From Hymenopus coronatus (Eukaryota > Arthropoda > Insecta > Mantodea > Hymenopodidae), in assembly GCA_030762935.1 (NCBI GenBank), contig CM060887.1, forward strand, positions 16,298,501 through 16,362,500: DNA of 64,000 nucleotides, read 5' to 3'. The translations under genes were made by a program, and so were the position numbers. The notes beneath the pieces were generated by a model. That model was given only the letters and a program-made list of their open reading frames with translations. It did no database searches and was not told the DNA's origin. Shown here one piece after another: positions 22,872-34,256 of the stretch (position 1 is its first letter; each line of letters opens with the position of its first letter).

Positions 22872-22980
22872 ATGTTGAGTTGGTATTTTTAATTCTGCGT
22901 TACATTTTCATTATGAGGGACTAGTTTCGGAAGCCTATGCATCCATTATCAACCTCACAGGTCCAATAGAGATGTTCTAT
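22872..22980 (-). mobile_element. Penelope-like tail fragment with hammerhead-like motif
   Basis: The minus strand reads GTTGATAATGG, a GGATGC/GCTTCC stem with loop ATAG, then GAAACTAGTCCCTCATAATG. This is nearly the same as 19349-19395 on the plus strand, including AACTCAACATATT-like downstream sequence. Only the tail is present. Confidence 0.5.
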
Positions 22981-23084
22981 ATGTTAGAAAAACTTTATCA
23001 GGACATCTTTAATTTCATTTTATAACACAACCAATGGACAAGAGATGAAAATCTGCAATGCTTTATTAGAATTTGTGAGCCTTA

Positions 23085-23245
23085 AGCAATGTAGAATGCA
23101 AGAAAAACTATTTAGAATTGATTCCACAGGGAAAGGAAAGAGTGGTAAACCAAGAAAGATGTGATGGACGATATAAGAATTGGTGTGAAAGAGAGAGGTT
23201 TGAAAAGTTAGATTGGGAACAAAGAGAAGAATGAAAAAAGAAGAG
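23085..23245 (+). pseudogene. Possible LINE reverse transcriptase C-terminal relic
   Basis: The reading IDSTGKGKSGKPRKM, followed after a stop by WTI and later WEQREE, resembles the G-x-R-S-x-G-x-P-R-x-x-W tail of non-LTR reverse transcriptases. It has stops and weak conservation, so confidence is low. Confidence 0.3.
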
Positions 23246-23299
23246 AGAGTATAATAACTTTGTATACAAGATGATGTGACATTCATTGTAACTCTTGTT

Positions 23300-24885
23300 G
23301 AATATGTTATTAATTATAAATCATTATTAAAAATATTTTCCTAAAATGCAATGGAAAGAGAAATCAAGTAATTATCTTATTTATACATTCAACAATTAAA
23401 ACAAGAAGATACAACAACAATGGTTTTGCTCAATAAAAGTTAATCATGGCCTTAAACTGCAAATTGTTAAATTTTGGGCAACCTTTATCAACTTTCGCTG
23501 ATTCGTAAGGGAACCGATACTAAGTGTTCTGTGTGCAAATAATGGAGGGAAAAAAAGGTACATGGTTTTGTGTGTGTGTGTGTGTGTGTGTGTTTTTTTT
23601 AAATTGAGAATGAATGTCAATGAATTTTTGAAGACATTTTTTTCTTTGGTTCGAGACATTCCTAAATCTATGCTCTGAACCTCCGTAAGTTATGCAATGT
23701 ACATTTTTAAGTTTAAAAAAATTTTTGATTTTTCTTTTAATGTATTCTATTGTAGAAATGTTTGTATTTTGCTATTTTCCATAATTCTTTGGCTTCAGAA
23801 CAGAGTATTTAATTTCCTGTAATTAAATATGATATACAACCATTGAAGATGTTATGTGATGGATCTATTATTTTTTTAAAACTAAAAAAATACATAAAAA
23901 TGAATAAATGAGTAAATGGATAAATTTTTGGACTCTAATTGGTCTTCAACGCTTCCAGTTATAAAAATACAAATAATGCCAATTAAAACAAGATATCACA
24001 TATAAAATTATATATCTTTGTACAGCAGAAAAAACAAGGAACCAGAAAAGACCAAAATTTAAAAACCCCAAATTTTGACAAAAACTGTCAATTATGGGTC
24101 ATGAATACCTTAACAGCTTCTATGTATTTAATCATTCAGTTGAAATAAATTTCTCTATTAGTTAAAATTTAGTGAAACTAAATAACAGAAATAGATTGCA
24201 TACTAAATTAAGTCTTCCTTATTTCAAATTCTGCTGAAAACAAATACAATTGAAATGTTGACAATTGAAACAAAATTCTCCATTAAACATTTAATGTAAA
24301 TAAATAACAGAGAAATAGTCATCCTTGTTTCTAATTCTGCTGAATTTAAATACAGTTGAAATATTAATTTAAATCTTAATTAAAAGAAAAGTGCAATTTG
24401 TTTTCAAATAAGGTAAATTAACTTCTAAAGATTTTTTCAATACTAGGTATTTAAAGCAATAGCTGAAAATTTCGGCCATTTGCTAAAACACGACTTCACA
24501 CCTTGGAAAGTTTTCTGAAACACTAGCCAAATTCTCAAATACAGTGGCTTAAGATCATATTGTTGGCTAGCAGATAGGACTACCTCTTCCAATCAACTGT
24601 TGTGCAAATGAATGATTCAGAAAATGCTGCACATATAGGTTAATATTTAGTGCAGCTCCATCATTTAGGAACCATATCCATTTTCTGAGAGTAAATGGTA
24701 CATCCTCAAAGAACGTTGGAAATGTCCATGGAGAAAACTGCAGTGATTCAATCTTACAGGGAGTAGCTGCAGACCAACCAAATAATTGCTCATTCTGGAT
24801 GAAGTTTGCATAACTGGTAACTGTAACTTGCCACACAACAAATGTAGATCTCGCTAAAACATACAGTTTGTTATATATTTTGTGT
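23300..24885. other. AT-rich stretch with a (TG)n microsatellite
   Basis: A run of about 12 TG units lies at 23570-23593, followed by a T run. From 24050 to 24880 the DNA is very AT-rich with nothing recognisable; the start of the next HINE-like copy is truncated here. Confidence 0.4.
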
Positions 24886-24889
24886 GAAG

Positions 24890-25427
24890 TTTAGCCATTT
24901 CCTTGTTAATTTTTTAAAAAATTTCGATTTTCTCAAAAATGGCTCTAATGATTTTGATTAAAATATCGTATATTAAAGATATTTAATGACAAATAATATG
25001 TATATCTTGAAATTTCTGGGATTAACTTCTAAAGACTACTATATTCTGTATGACACTTATGTAATTTTACAAACTACTAAACCATAAGAAATGGACAAAA
25101 ACTGTAGAGCAAGTTAAAACACACAATTTGTTATATATATATATGTTTTTAGTTTCGGATTTAAAAAACTTATACTTTTATTATACAGGAATTTGTCAAC
25201 TCCTGTCCATACACACAAAGTCACATAGCAACCAACTTTTGGCTATCACTTTAACCTATGGTACTCCATTATTTTGCTTCTTCTTACAAGGAAGCAAGCA
25301 ATAAGGCTATTTCTGCTAAGTTTTTTCTTGATTAGCATGAAGTAATTAGAAGCATAAGCTTTTTAACAATAATTTTTTGCAGATATGCAGAGAAAGTTAT
25401 GTAAATGGAACACATCAGATTTTTAGA
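24890..25427 (+). mobile_element. HINE-like repeat, truncated, first of a tandem pair
   Basis: In this (plus) orientation the complete element would begin TTTTTACTTTCTCTACACG. The copy begins only in the internal TTTCTCAAAAATGGCTCTAA region, proceeds through TGAATTTTCTGGG-like, CAAGGAAGCAAGYAATAAG and TTGATTAGCATGAAGTA blocks, and ends GGAACACATCAGATTTTT at 25427, where the next copy starts at once. Confidence 0.75.
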
Positions 25428-26172
25428 AAAAGGTCATCGCGCGCTTGTGTGTGTGTGTGTGTGTGTGTGTGGACAGCATAGCTCAAAAACTAAAAGACTA
25501 TTAAATACCAAACTTGGTATTTAAGTTTGGTATCTTTCAAGGATGTTACATAAAGTTTTTGAGGAAAATTCCCCCACCCCAAACTACCCTTTACATGGAA
25601 GAAATTTTGAAAATTTTGATTTTCTCAAAAATGGCTAACAATTTTGATTAAGGTACTGTATATGAAAGGTACTTACATCCTACATAAAATGTATATCTTG
25701 AATTTTCTGGGAATAGCCTCTGAAGATCTATTTATTCTGGATGAATTTTGCATAACTGCTAAAGCATAAGAAACACAAAAACTTACTGCATAAAATGCAG
25801 ATCTCGAAAAATATAAAAATATATGATATATATTGTATGTGTCAAAGAAATGTACATTATTTTTTTATTTATTTTTTTTTATGGAGTTGACCATTTTTGA
25901 GATATTCCTTGTTATTGGTTTCAGTTTTAAAATACTAGAAACTTTTCACATATGGGAATTTGTTAACTCCTGGCAATGCGAAGAAACAGGGTAATTTGAA
26001 TATCATTTTCGTCTAGTGTATTCCCTTATTTCCCTTTTATGTACAAGGAAGCAAGTAATTACAATTTCTGCTAATTTTTATCATAAAATAGATACAAGAG
26101 TATACTTTTTAACAATACTTTGTTACAGTGATGTAGAGAAAGTCGTGTGAATGCTACACATCAATTTTTTTT
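25428..26172 (+). mobile_element. HINE-like repeat, second of a tandem pair
   Basis: Joined directly to the previous copy at AGAAAAAGGTCATCGCGCGC, i.e. lacking the first ~130 bp of the consensus including the terminal hairpin. It carries a (GT)n tract (25441-25472), the TACCAAACTTGGTA palindrome, CCCACCCCAAACTACCCTTT, and ends TGCTACACATCAATTTTTT. Confidence 0.75.
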
Positions 26173-26174
26173 GT

Positions 26175-27480
26175 TTTTCTTTTATGAATAGCTTTTGTAC
26201 CATCAAGTCACTTTAATGTAGTGTGTTACTTGGTAATTGTAAGTAATAATTAAACAGAAATATTTATTCAGCTTACCAACAACAAGCATTTTATTCCCAG
26301 AGTTGCAAGTGACACTGTGCCACCACAAATGAGCGACCAAGTGGCACTAGCAGATTGCATTATCACACTCTCTCTAGTGTATGTGATAATAAGCAGTAGG
26401 TCATGTAAAATACTCACAATGCATAAATTCCTGAATTCTGGCAAAACAAGGCGCTTAAAAGAAAGTGAAGATAACAAAAAATTTAAACTGGTTACTATTT
26501 TATCTTATCAGCCTTTCTCAATCCACATTTTAAATAGAGCATGACAAAAAGTGTTCAAGAACTAAAATAATATTAGATTTTCTTCAATTATCCATTAGAC
26601 CAAGCTCATGGGGATGACATCCATATGCTTCCCACTTGGTATATATAATGTTAAATTTGCTCTAATAGTAGACAAGAGTATGGTCTTCCTGATAGCCTTG
26701 ATAATCCTAAATACCTATAACTTTGTTGCTCATCATAATTATTGGACTCTTACTATGGTATTTAACTAATTTTATTTCTTTATATGTGTGGTAGGTGCCT
26801 TAAGGACAGTGGGACATGTACACAATTTTTAGGTGCCTTAAGGACAGTGGGACATGTACACAATTTTTGTCTTCAACTAGGTGCACTTCAGGATTCAAGG
26901 ATTTTTCTCTGCCATAGGGTAACAAAATTGCATCATCTATTAAACATTTTGCAGCATGCTGATAATGCAAGTTATATATCAGTACATACTTGTCAGCATA
27001 CTTTTAAAGTTATGTCAATAAATGAATTATTAAATAAAGAGTTGCACTCCACTTAGCTTTAAAGGTGTTTCCCTAGAAACATGTTTTTGCCGGCAAATGA
27101 CAGCATCTTCAGCTAAATGACAGCCAAATTTGGTAAGCTGTGCATCATCCTTGGATCCTTTATCAGTGGCAAAATGAACTTAAAATTGGACTGTCTTCTG
27201 TGTTGGCATCCAAATTTATAAGGCTGCTTTTAAATTTGTTAATGAATATCTTCTCCCAGATCTATGACTCACTGTTGTTGCAAACATTTTTTAATAGTTT
27301 AACATCAAATCTTATGTCATGTCTATCTTCCCAAAAGTGATGAGCCATTGCAGATTTGTCTGTTTCCTTTAAGCAACAGTTTAAAGTGAAGTTAGAGTGT
27401 GACTCATTATTTAACAATTATAGAATATGCTACACTATTAAATTCCTTGTTTGAATATCTAAATGAAAGAAATTATAAAA
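26175..27480. other. Mostly unrecognised; contains a 38-bp tandem duplication
   Basis: AT-rich DNA. A minus-strand CTGAAGATGCTGTCATTT with following GCCGGCAAAAACATG (27075-27110) looks like another degraded Penelope-like tail but was not called separately. The duplication at 26793-26868 is listed on its own. Confidence 0.35.
26793..26868. repeat. Perfect 38-bp tandem duplication
   Basis: The unit AGGTGCCTTAAGGACAGTGG plus 18 further bases (ending ACACAATTTTT) occurs twice with no mismatch. It appears recent, or could be an assembly or sequencing duplication. Confidence 0.9.
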
Positions 27481-28622
27481 ATCTGATGTGTTCCATTCAC
27501 ATGACTTTCTCTACATCTCTGCAACAAATTATTCTCTTTACTCCATCTAATCAAGAAAAAATTAGCAAAATTACTTGCTTCCTTGTTAGTAGAAGCAACA
27601 TAAGGGGATACCATAGGTTAAAGTGATAGTCAAAAGCTGGTTGCTATGTGATTGAAGTTCCTTTGTTTGTATGGACACGAGTTCACAAAGTCCTGTATGA
27701 GAAAAGCATAGAGTTTTTATAGCTGAAACCAAAAACAATAAACTCCACGAAAAAAATGTATATAACATAAATTGTGTGTTTTAAAGTACTCTACATTGCT
27801 TGTGTGGTAAGTTTTTGTCCATCTCTTACGGTTTGGCAGTTATGCAAAATTCCATAAAATTGATCTAGAATAAAGTAGTCTTCAGAGGCTATTCCCAGAA
27901 AATTCAAAATATACATTTTATTTGTCAGATAAATATATTTAATATACAATATCCTTTATATAGTCTAAATGAATTTTATAGTGTAAAATTTACTTGATTT
28001 GTACAGTTTTTGATGATGTCATGAATACTTGTATTCCTATGGTAAATAAATATCTATCTAATTCAAAATCTTCTCGGGCTTCTAGCCAGGTAAAAACTTG
28101 GCTTGACACCAACGTTTCGAAGAAGTGCATCTTCCTCGTCTTCAGGGTGAACTGAAGATCAGTTCTTCGAAACGTTGGTGTCAAGCCAAGTTTTTACCTG
28201 GCTAGAAGCCCGTGAAGATTTTGAATTAACACGTCGCCAGGAAAGCTTTAGTTCTTATTTTAAATATCTATCTATCTATTTTAATCAAAATCGTTAGAGC
28301 CATTTTTAAGAAAATCAAAATTTTCAAAAAAGGTTCCATGTAAAGGGTAGTATGGGGTGGGGGATTTTTCTCAAAATCTTTGTGTTGCATCCCTGGAAGA
28401 TACTAAACTTAAATACTAAGTTTGGTATTTTACCGAGTTTTCGTTTTTGAGTTATCGTGTTCATGGACACACTCACGGACCATTTTCTGAAAATACTTTT
28501 TTTTTGATAAAGGGGACCCTAAAACACACATCTCCGATAAAATCTCGGTATCGAATTTTTTGGTGGAGTGCAATACCTTCTCTATACCCTATGTACATAG
28601 TACGTGTAGAGAAAGTAAAAAT
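27481..28622 (-). mobile_element. HINE-like repeat, near full length, with nested insertion
   Basis: Starts ATCTGATGTGTTCCATTCAC, has the subterminal ACTTTCTCTACA, the block GTTAAAGTGATAGTCAAAAG and TTCAGAGGCTATTCCCAG, and ends with a TACCCTATGTACATAGTACG hairpin and AGAGAAAGTAAAAA at 28622. It is split at 28061-28261 by a Penelope-like element. Without the insert the copy is about 930 bp, one of the best reference copies in the window. Confidence 0.85.
28061..28261. mobile_element. Penelope-like palindromic insertion with target-site duplication
   Basis: Two ~80-bp arms (about 28061-28142 and 28150-28227) form an almost perfect palindrome containing TTTTTACCTGGCTAGAAGCC, CTGAAGA (28152) and GAAACGTTGG (28169). 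A short tail (ACGTCGCCAGGAAAGCTT) follows. The 13-bp duplication AAATATCTATCTA flanks the insert (28048-28060 and 28262-28274). The same sequence, differently arranged, is inserted at 5431-5595. The inverted-pair form and variable target duplications suit Penelope-like elements; the class is inference. Confidence 0.65.
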
Positions 28623-28829
28623 ACATTATTAGGTATACATTGCTGCCACAATTTTGTTGACAGATTTCCTTTATATGTGAGACAGGTTTTAATGGATTAA
28701 TATTTTTTAAGCTAGAAAGATATAAGCTTTAAACAAAATGGTAATAGGCAAAAAATATTCTTATTAAAATAGATAATTTCAAAAATTTAAAAACTTAATA
28801 TGTTGCTATAAAAAAATATATTAAACTAG

Positions 28830-29140
28830 TTTGTAACTTCATCATAAAAAAAAAAAACAAAAAAAAAAAAAAACTGTCCTTTAACTTGGAATATTTTTGG
28901 AAATCTTCTCAAAAATAGCCATAACAATTTTGATTAAAATTCTACATGTTTAAGATATTTCCATGACAAAATGTATAAATGTTTTTGGAATAATATGTGA
29001 AGTCGTGTCCTCATTTGGAAAGAAATTCTGTATAATCATAAATGACTAAGTAAATGTTAAGCAATAGACAAAATCTTACTACATCAAAAATGTCAATCTC
29101 TTTAAACCTCAAAGTGTATTCCAAATCAATTTTTTTCTCA
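28830..29140 (+). mobile_element. HINE-like repeat, degenerate fragment
   Basis: After an A-rich run the blocks CTCAAAAATAGCCATAACAA, TTTTGATTAAAAT, ATGACAAAATGTATAA and AGACAAAATCTTACTACATC appear in consensus order, with substantial divergence. Confidence 0.55.
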
Positions 29141-29846
29141 TGTTCAATGGAAACACTATGGATTTTAAGGCTGCCTATAGCTTCCAGCTATTAAATATTT
29201 TACTATTTATAACAAAATGTGTAATATAGCTATTACTGCAAAGTAAATGAACTAAATTTATCCATAAACCTTCAAAAAACAAATCACATCCACCTAATAA
29301 AGATAGAGGGGAGAGAAAGTAATGTGAATAATACAATAGTGATTTTTTTTCTCTCCTGGCCATGCAAAAGAAAACAGAATTGCAGACTAAAACATATTGA
29401 CCCACTCTAAAACGATTTGACTATTGCTTAAACCTAATGTTTTCCCCTTGTATGTACATGTGCGGAAAAATATGAAGGTATGTGTACGAAAGCAATCTAA
29501 CCCTCACTTTTTTAAAAGTAAGAAAAATATTGTTTTGTACACACAAAAAAAGAGGCATATTAGCTGAAAATGTGATATATTTTATTTAGGGTTAAAGCAC
29601 ACGTCTCAAATTTATTTTTTATGCAGAGCCCAAGCGATTTTAATTTTTTTTATTGTACTTAGGAAAACAAACAAAATATTCCTTGTTCTGAATGAAATTT
29701 AATTTAGGCCACAGTATTTTAGTGTTTTAACAAAAAATACCCTTGCAATTAAATTTAGATTTATTACATTAGAAATTAAACACAGATGAAAGACTTCTGT
29801 GTTATTCATCAAAACTGGATGCACATAATTAGCTGTTATTCTGCTC
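29141..29846. other. No recognised feature
   Basis: AT-rich sequence between HINE-like copies; only chance ORFs. Confidence 0.35.
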
Positions 29847-30255
29847 TCATGTTTTTTACTTTCTCTATATGCACTGTGCACATAGTAGACAGAGAAGGTA
29901 CATTCTATATTCATATGGCTAGAGAAAGTAAAAAGAAAAGCAAAATAAAGCAATTTTAGAAAAAGATTCACGTGCGAGTAGATAGTATAACTCAAAAAAC
30001 GAAAAGTCGGTTAATGTTAAACTTGATATTTAAATCCAGTATGTACCAAGGATGTGACAGGAAGATCTTCAGGAAAATCCCTACACCTCGTACTATTCTA
30101 TACTGGTGGTATTCCCTTATTCCTGTGTATCTCCATTGAAATGTGTAATAAAAGTATGTATACAAACGTTTATCTAGAATAACATGAAGTAGTTTGAAGA
30201 TTCGCCATTTTCAAAAATGGTTTGTTAAAAAATTGTTAGAGAAAGTCATGTGAAT
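29847..30255 (+). mobile_element. HINE-like repeat with internal deletion
   Basis: Begins TTTTTACTTTCTCTATATGC with the hairpin TGCACTGTGCACATAG, continues with AACTCAAAAAACGAAAAGTC and CCAAGGATGTGACAGG, then jumps near 30108 to the distal end, finishing GTTAGAGAAAGTCATGTGAA at about 30255. A further ~100 bp of terminal-type sequence in the opposite orientation (30262-30360) follows. Confidence 0.65.
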
Positions 30256-30369
30256 GTAACACAAATACTTTAGGGGTCCTCAAAACATGTATTACGGCGA
30301 AATCTCTACTTATCAAAATTTTTGGGTGGAATGCAATAAATAGCTTCTCTACCTACTATGTACTCAGTG

Positions 30370-31012
30370 TATGTCTTGTGTTCCATTCATATGAATTTCT
30401 CTATCTCTCTGTAACAAGCTATTCTTAAAGTTTATTCTTCTAGTTTTCATGCTAATCAAGATAAACGTTAACAGAAATGGTATTAATACCATTCTTTATA
30501 AATTCATAAGTAGAAGGGGAATTAAGGGAATGCACTAGACTAAAGAGATAGTCAAGTCTTTTAAAAGCTGGTTGCTATTCGATTTCTATTTGCATAGCCA
30601 GTGAATGAAAAATTCCCATAAGAAGTTAAAAAAATAACAAATATGTTTTAAAGAGATCTACATTTTTTGTGGAGTAACTTTCTTATCTCTTATGGATTAC
30701 CAGTTATGAAAAAGTCATTCAGAATGAAGAGGGCTTGAGATGCTATTCCCTGAAAATTTAAGATATACATTTTATTTACCATGTATGTATCTTTTATATA
30801 CAGTATTTTAAACAAAATCGGAGACATTTTTGATAAAATCAAAACTTTGTAATTTTTTCCACGTAAAAGGTAGTTTGGGGTGGGGGAATTTTCTTGAAAG
30901 TCATTGTGTCGTATCCTTGGAAGATGCTGAATTTCTAAATTAAGTATTTAACCGTTTTTGAGTTATTATGTTCACAGACATGCATATGGAGTTGTTTTTT
31001 TTTTTTTTTTTA
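30370..31012 (-). mobile_element. HINE-like repeat, truncated at the hairpin end
   Basis: Starts TGTGTTCCATTCATATGAAT, includes TAAAGAGATAGTCAAGTC, GAGATGCTATTCCCTGAAAA and GGTAGTTTGGGGTGGGGG, and stops at a T-run near 31010 where the next minus copy begins, so these two are head-to-tail. Confidence 0.7.
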
Positions 31013-31910
31013 ATCTGACTTTGTCTACCTGCTCCAAATAAATATATATTTACTTCAAAAGACTATTCCTTCATCTGCATCAAACTAATCAATATAAAAA
31101 TTAGCAGAATTGGTCTTAATGCTTGCTCTCTTGTAAGTAGAAGGTAATTAAGCAAATGCATTTAGGCTAAAGCATTATTAAAATATTTTAAAAACTGATC
31201 CCTATGTGAAACAACAGTATTTCTGTTCTCTTTGCATATCCAGTAATAAAACAAAAGAGAGATGAAAGAAATATGGCTTCCCATTTGAGAAAACTTTTAA
31301 GTAGTTTAAAATTGAAACAAATAAAAAAAGAAATCTACATTTACTGTGTAGTAAGTTGTCTCCTACGGATTACCGATTATACAAAAGTTATCCATAATGA
31401 AGGGGTCTTCGGTGGCTATTCCCAGAAAATTCAAGGTATACCTTCGTTGTCATAAAAATATCTTAAACATGTGGTTTTAATCAAAATCGTAAGAGACATT
31501 TTTTGGAAAATCAAAATGTTCGAAACATCTTCCGTGTGAAAGGTAGTTTGGGATGGGATATTTTCTCGGAAATCTTTGTGTCGCATCCATGGAAAATGTT
31601 GAACTTAGATATCAAGTTTGGTATTTAACCGATTTTCGATTTTTTTAGTTATCACGTTCACAGACACATGGACACGCGCGCGCGGGTGGGCCTTTTTTTT
31701 TTTTTTTTACTCAGGGAACCTCATAACATATTTTCCGGTGAAATTACAATACCTCCTCTACCTACATGTACATAGTAGTGTAAAAAAAGTTTTACTTTTG
31801 GAGGGGGGTGAGGTCTAGGGAACCCTAAAACGTGTATTTCCAGTGAAATCTTGAATCAATTTTTTGGATGGAATGCAATACCTTCTCTACCTGTGTACTG
31901 AGTAGAGAAA
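31013..31910 (-). mobile_element. HINE-like repeat with duplicated terminal segment
   Basis: Begins in TCTGACTTTGTCTACCTG, runs through GGTGGCTATTCCCAGAAAAT and GGTAGTTTGGGATGGG to a CACGCGCGCGCG tract. The terminal segment occurs twice in succession: a first hairpin near 31752-31790 (CTACATGTACATAGTAGTG) and, after GGGAACCCTAAAACGTGTAT, a second ending GAGTAGAGAAAGTAAAAAC at 31910. Confidence 0.7.
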
Positions 31911-33119
31911 GTAAAAACTATTAACAACCCAGGAAATCTCTTTCGTTCTACTTTACTTCTATTTAACATAGGAAGCCATGAATGGTAGCTAAAACTTACT
32001 ACATGGGAAACATAAATGTCATTAAAATTTGCCGGCCATGCTCCGGAAAAGTTCATGGCCGGCAAAGTTTTTTGCAAAAATGTTCCTAAATTAAACAAAC
32101 TTAGGTATGTATATTTTAATGAATGTATGTTGAAACAAGCTATTTGCTCGGAAGTGCAATGCTGAAAAGTGTCACTATCTATATAAAATCGACTGATGGT
32201 TCAAGCGAGGCCCTTTGTGGAATGCCAGATGATGTATATCCTCAGCGATAAACGTAGGTCGTTTGCAGTGGTTTCGATTATCGATTGAGAATCAACTCCC
32301 TCCATAGCTTATTTCAGTGACCCGAATACGTGAGTTATAAGCAGAGAGGCTGAAGCCAAAAGGCACGCCTATTGAGCGCCTTGAGTCGGGAGCTCTGTAG
32401 CAAATTTTGACACTCAATTGCCACACACAAGCTAACGTTTGTCCTGCGACGTGTACATACATGCTTCATACTCCTACCAGCAACTGTCAGCTTCATTTAA
32501 CACTTGCTGCTGTGATAAACTGAAATTGCGCGCGTTTGAACAGGCCTGCAGCACGGTAATATAATAGCCAGTCTTCTTGCCTCCATGATATGTACCATTA
32601 ACACACTAAGATCTTCCGCACGGGAAAAACAAAATGCTCATACATACCACAGTTATATCGTCCATTAAGCCTAGTTAACACATATTTTATAATGATGTTC
32701 TCTCGCAATGGTACAGCTCACTTTCAATGCCTAACTTATGAAATACCTAAATCAGACTTTCGAGATGCGTATAATATAAAATCAAATACATGTTGCGGAC
32801 GTAACACATCGATGTTTAGCAGGCCACAGTACACTACTTTATTTCAAATAGCTGTTGAGTTTGGAGATGCGGCATAATTCAGTTAACGGCTGCGCATTTT
32901 CTGTCCATGGGCAAATTTTACCTAATGATTATATAAGTAAATACATTTAAAAATCGCGAAACGTGTGCACAGTGAAATTTGTTTAAAGAGAGATGGCAGA
33001 ACTGGTTTGTTACTAACAAGTGACAATCTGAGCTTGTGTATTTTTTGTTAGCTGAAAAGTGTACATTATGAATAGAAATTATCTATAGTACAGTGCATAT
33101 GAGGTGGAATTATGACTGA
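31911..33119. other. Mostly unique-looking DNA with a small perfect hairpin
   Basis: TTTGCCGGCCATG (32028-32040) and CATGGCCGGCAAA (32054-32066) form a 13-bp perfect stem. From 32100 to 33100 composition is less AT-biased, with CpG-bearing segments near 32370-32530, but no gene could be identified on either strand. Confidence 0.4.
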
Positions 33120-33251
33120 AATTATGAAGATGTAAGACGATCTTTCATTGAAAAGTTCCCACATTCACAGGCGCCATGCAGAGAAGCTATCTACAAGTTA
33201 AATCGAAGGATCGAGGTAACGGGTTTTGTAGCATTTAAGAGATTTGATTGA
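33120..33251 (+). pseudogene. N-terminal HTH relic of a DUF4817-type transposase
   Basis: The frame reads NYEDVRRSFIEKFPHSQAPC, then REAIYKLNRRIEVTGFV before a stop. This matches the first helix-turn-helix of insect HTH-DDE transposases (V-R-R-x-F-x-x-K-F ... P-x-x-x-x-I-x-x-L-x-x-x-x-x-x-T-G). No DDE part follows; the fragment is unrelated in strand and position to the copies at 11.4 and 54.0 kb. Confidence 0.6.
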
Positions 33252-33424
33252 ACAAGAATTTGGAAGCATGTTTGGTAATAATGGGGAGTTATATGCCAAG
33301 ATATGTAAATCAATGTTTAAACTATGTCTAGATAACAATGGAGGACACTGAATAATTTCATTTGGACAAATTACTTTATATAAACCATTAACTGCATTTT
33401 TCGGTTAACTGACATGCTGCATTT

Positions 33425-33665
33425 TTTTTTCATTTATTTTTTTGTGGCTTACCGTCCTTTAACCTGAAATTGGCGAAGTGAAGCTCAAGTAATTTCTGGG
33501 CCCATGGAGCTTTAAGTTACTCGACATTCGTCTTCTCAGGATATGGAAAAACTCCGAAAAAAAAACCCTTATCCGGATAATTCATCCTAAGCGAGATTCG
33601 AACTCGCGACCTGTTGAATGTGAGGCAAACACGCCATCACCACACTTCCCAGGTGGGCTATCTGT
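33425..33665 (-). mobile_element. tRNA-derived SINE, type C
   Basis: On the minus strand: tRNA-like head (CCACCTGGGAAGTGTGGTGATG region, B box GAGTTCGAATCTC), then GGATAAGGGTTTTTTTTTCG, CTGAGAAGACGAATGTCGAG and TAACTTAAAGCTCCATGG. The same CGGAGTTTTCCCTTATCCTGAG core marks copies at 45005-45192 (minus), 49470-49610, 58358-58478 and 60190-60405. Confidence 0.75.
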
Positions 33666-34256
33666 ATTTTTATACTGTTGAACTTCTGAGTAACCCCAAT
33701 ATGTGCAAATCAGAGCTGTATTAATATGGAGAAAAATAATAGAATTGATAGAAATGGAAGTTTTATCCTTTATTTGTGGATACTTTTAGCAGTATAGGTA
33801 AGGATATATTTATATGATGGTACTCTCGTATAGCTTTACCTTGAAATATGCAATTCGATTGTTTAGGTTTCTTAAAAAAAAAGTCCATGTTTCACCAGTT
33901 ATCGTATAGGAAGCGTTCAAATCGTTCATATATTATGGTTCATATCATTCATAGTTGGCGTTCATTTCGTAAAAATTAGAATTACCTACATTTTAATGCA
34001 AATTATTGTAGAACTAGAACGAAGTACCGTGTTAGGCCCAGGTTAATGTGTGTAAATAAACTGATTTTTCTATATTTAGGCGTTTATAATTTCCACTGAT
34101 TTTACAAAAGCATGCGAGCGAAACGAGCATGCGCCCTGTTAGATTTAGGTTAATGTGTGTGTGTCTGTAAATAAACTGGGTTTCCTGTACCTTGGGTTTC
34201 ATAATTTTCACAGGTATCAACAAAGCTTGCGGACGAATTGAGCAAGCTAGATTCTT
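33666..34256. other. No recognised gene
   Basis: Two similar ~60-bp segments near 34033-34090 and 34140-34200 (TTAATGTGTGTAAATAAACTG, approximate) form a short direct repeat separated by ~110 bp. No coding signal. Confidence 0.35.

Noticed and set aside
27070..27115. Another CTGAAGA ... GCCGGCAAAAACATG hammerhead-like motif on the minus strand
   Set aside because: The GAAAC core is altered to AAAAC and no flanking element was recognised.
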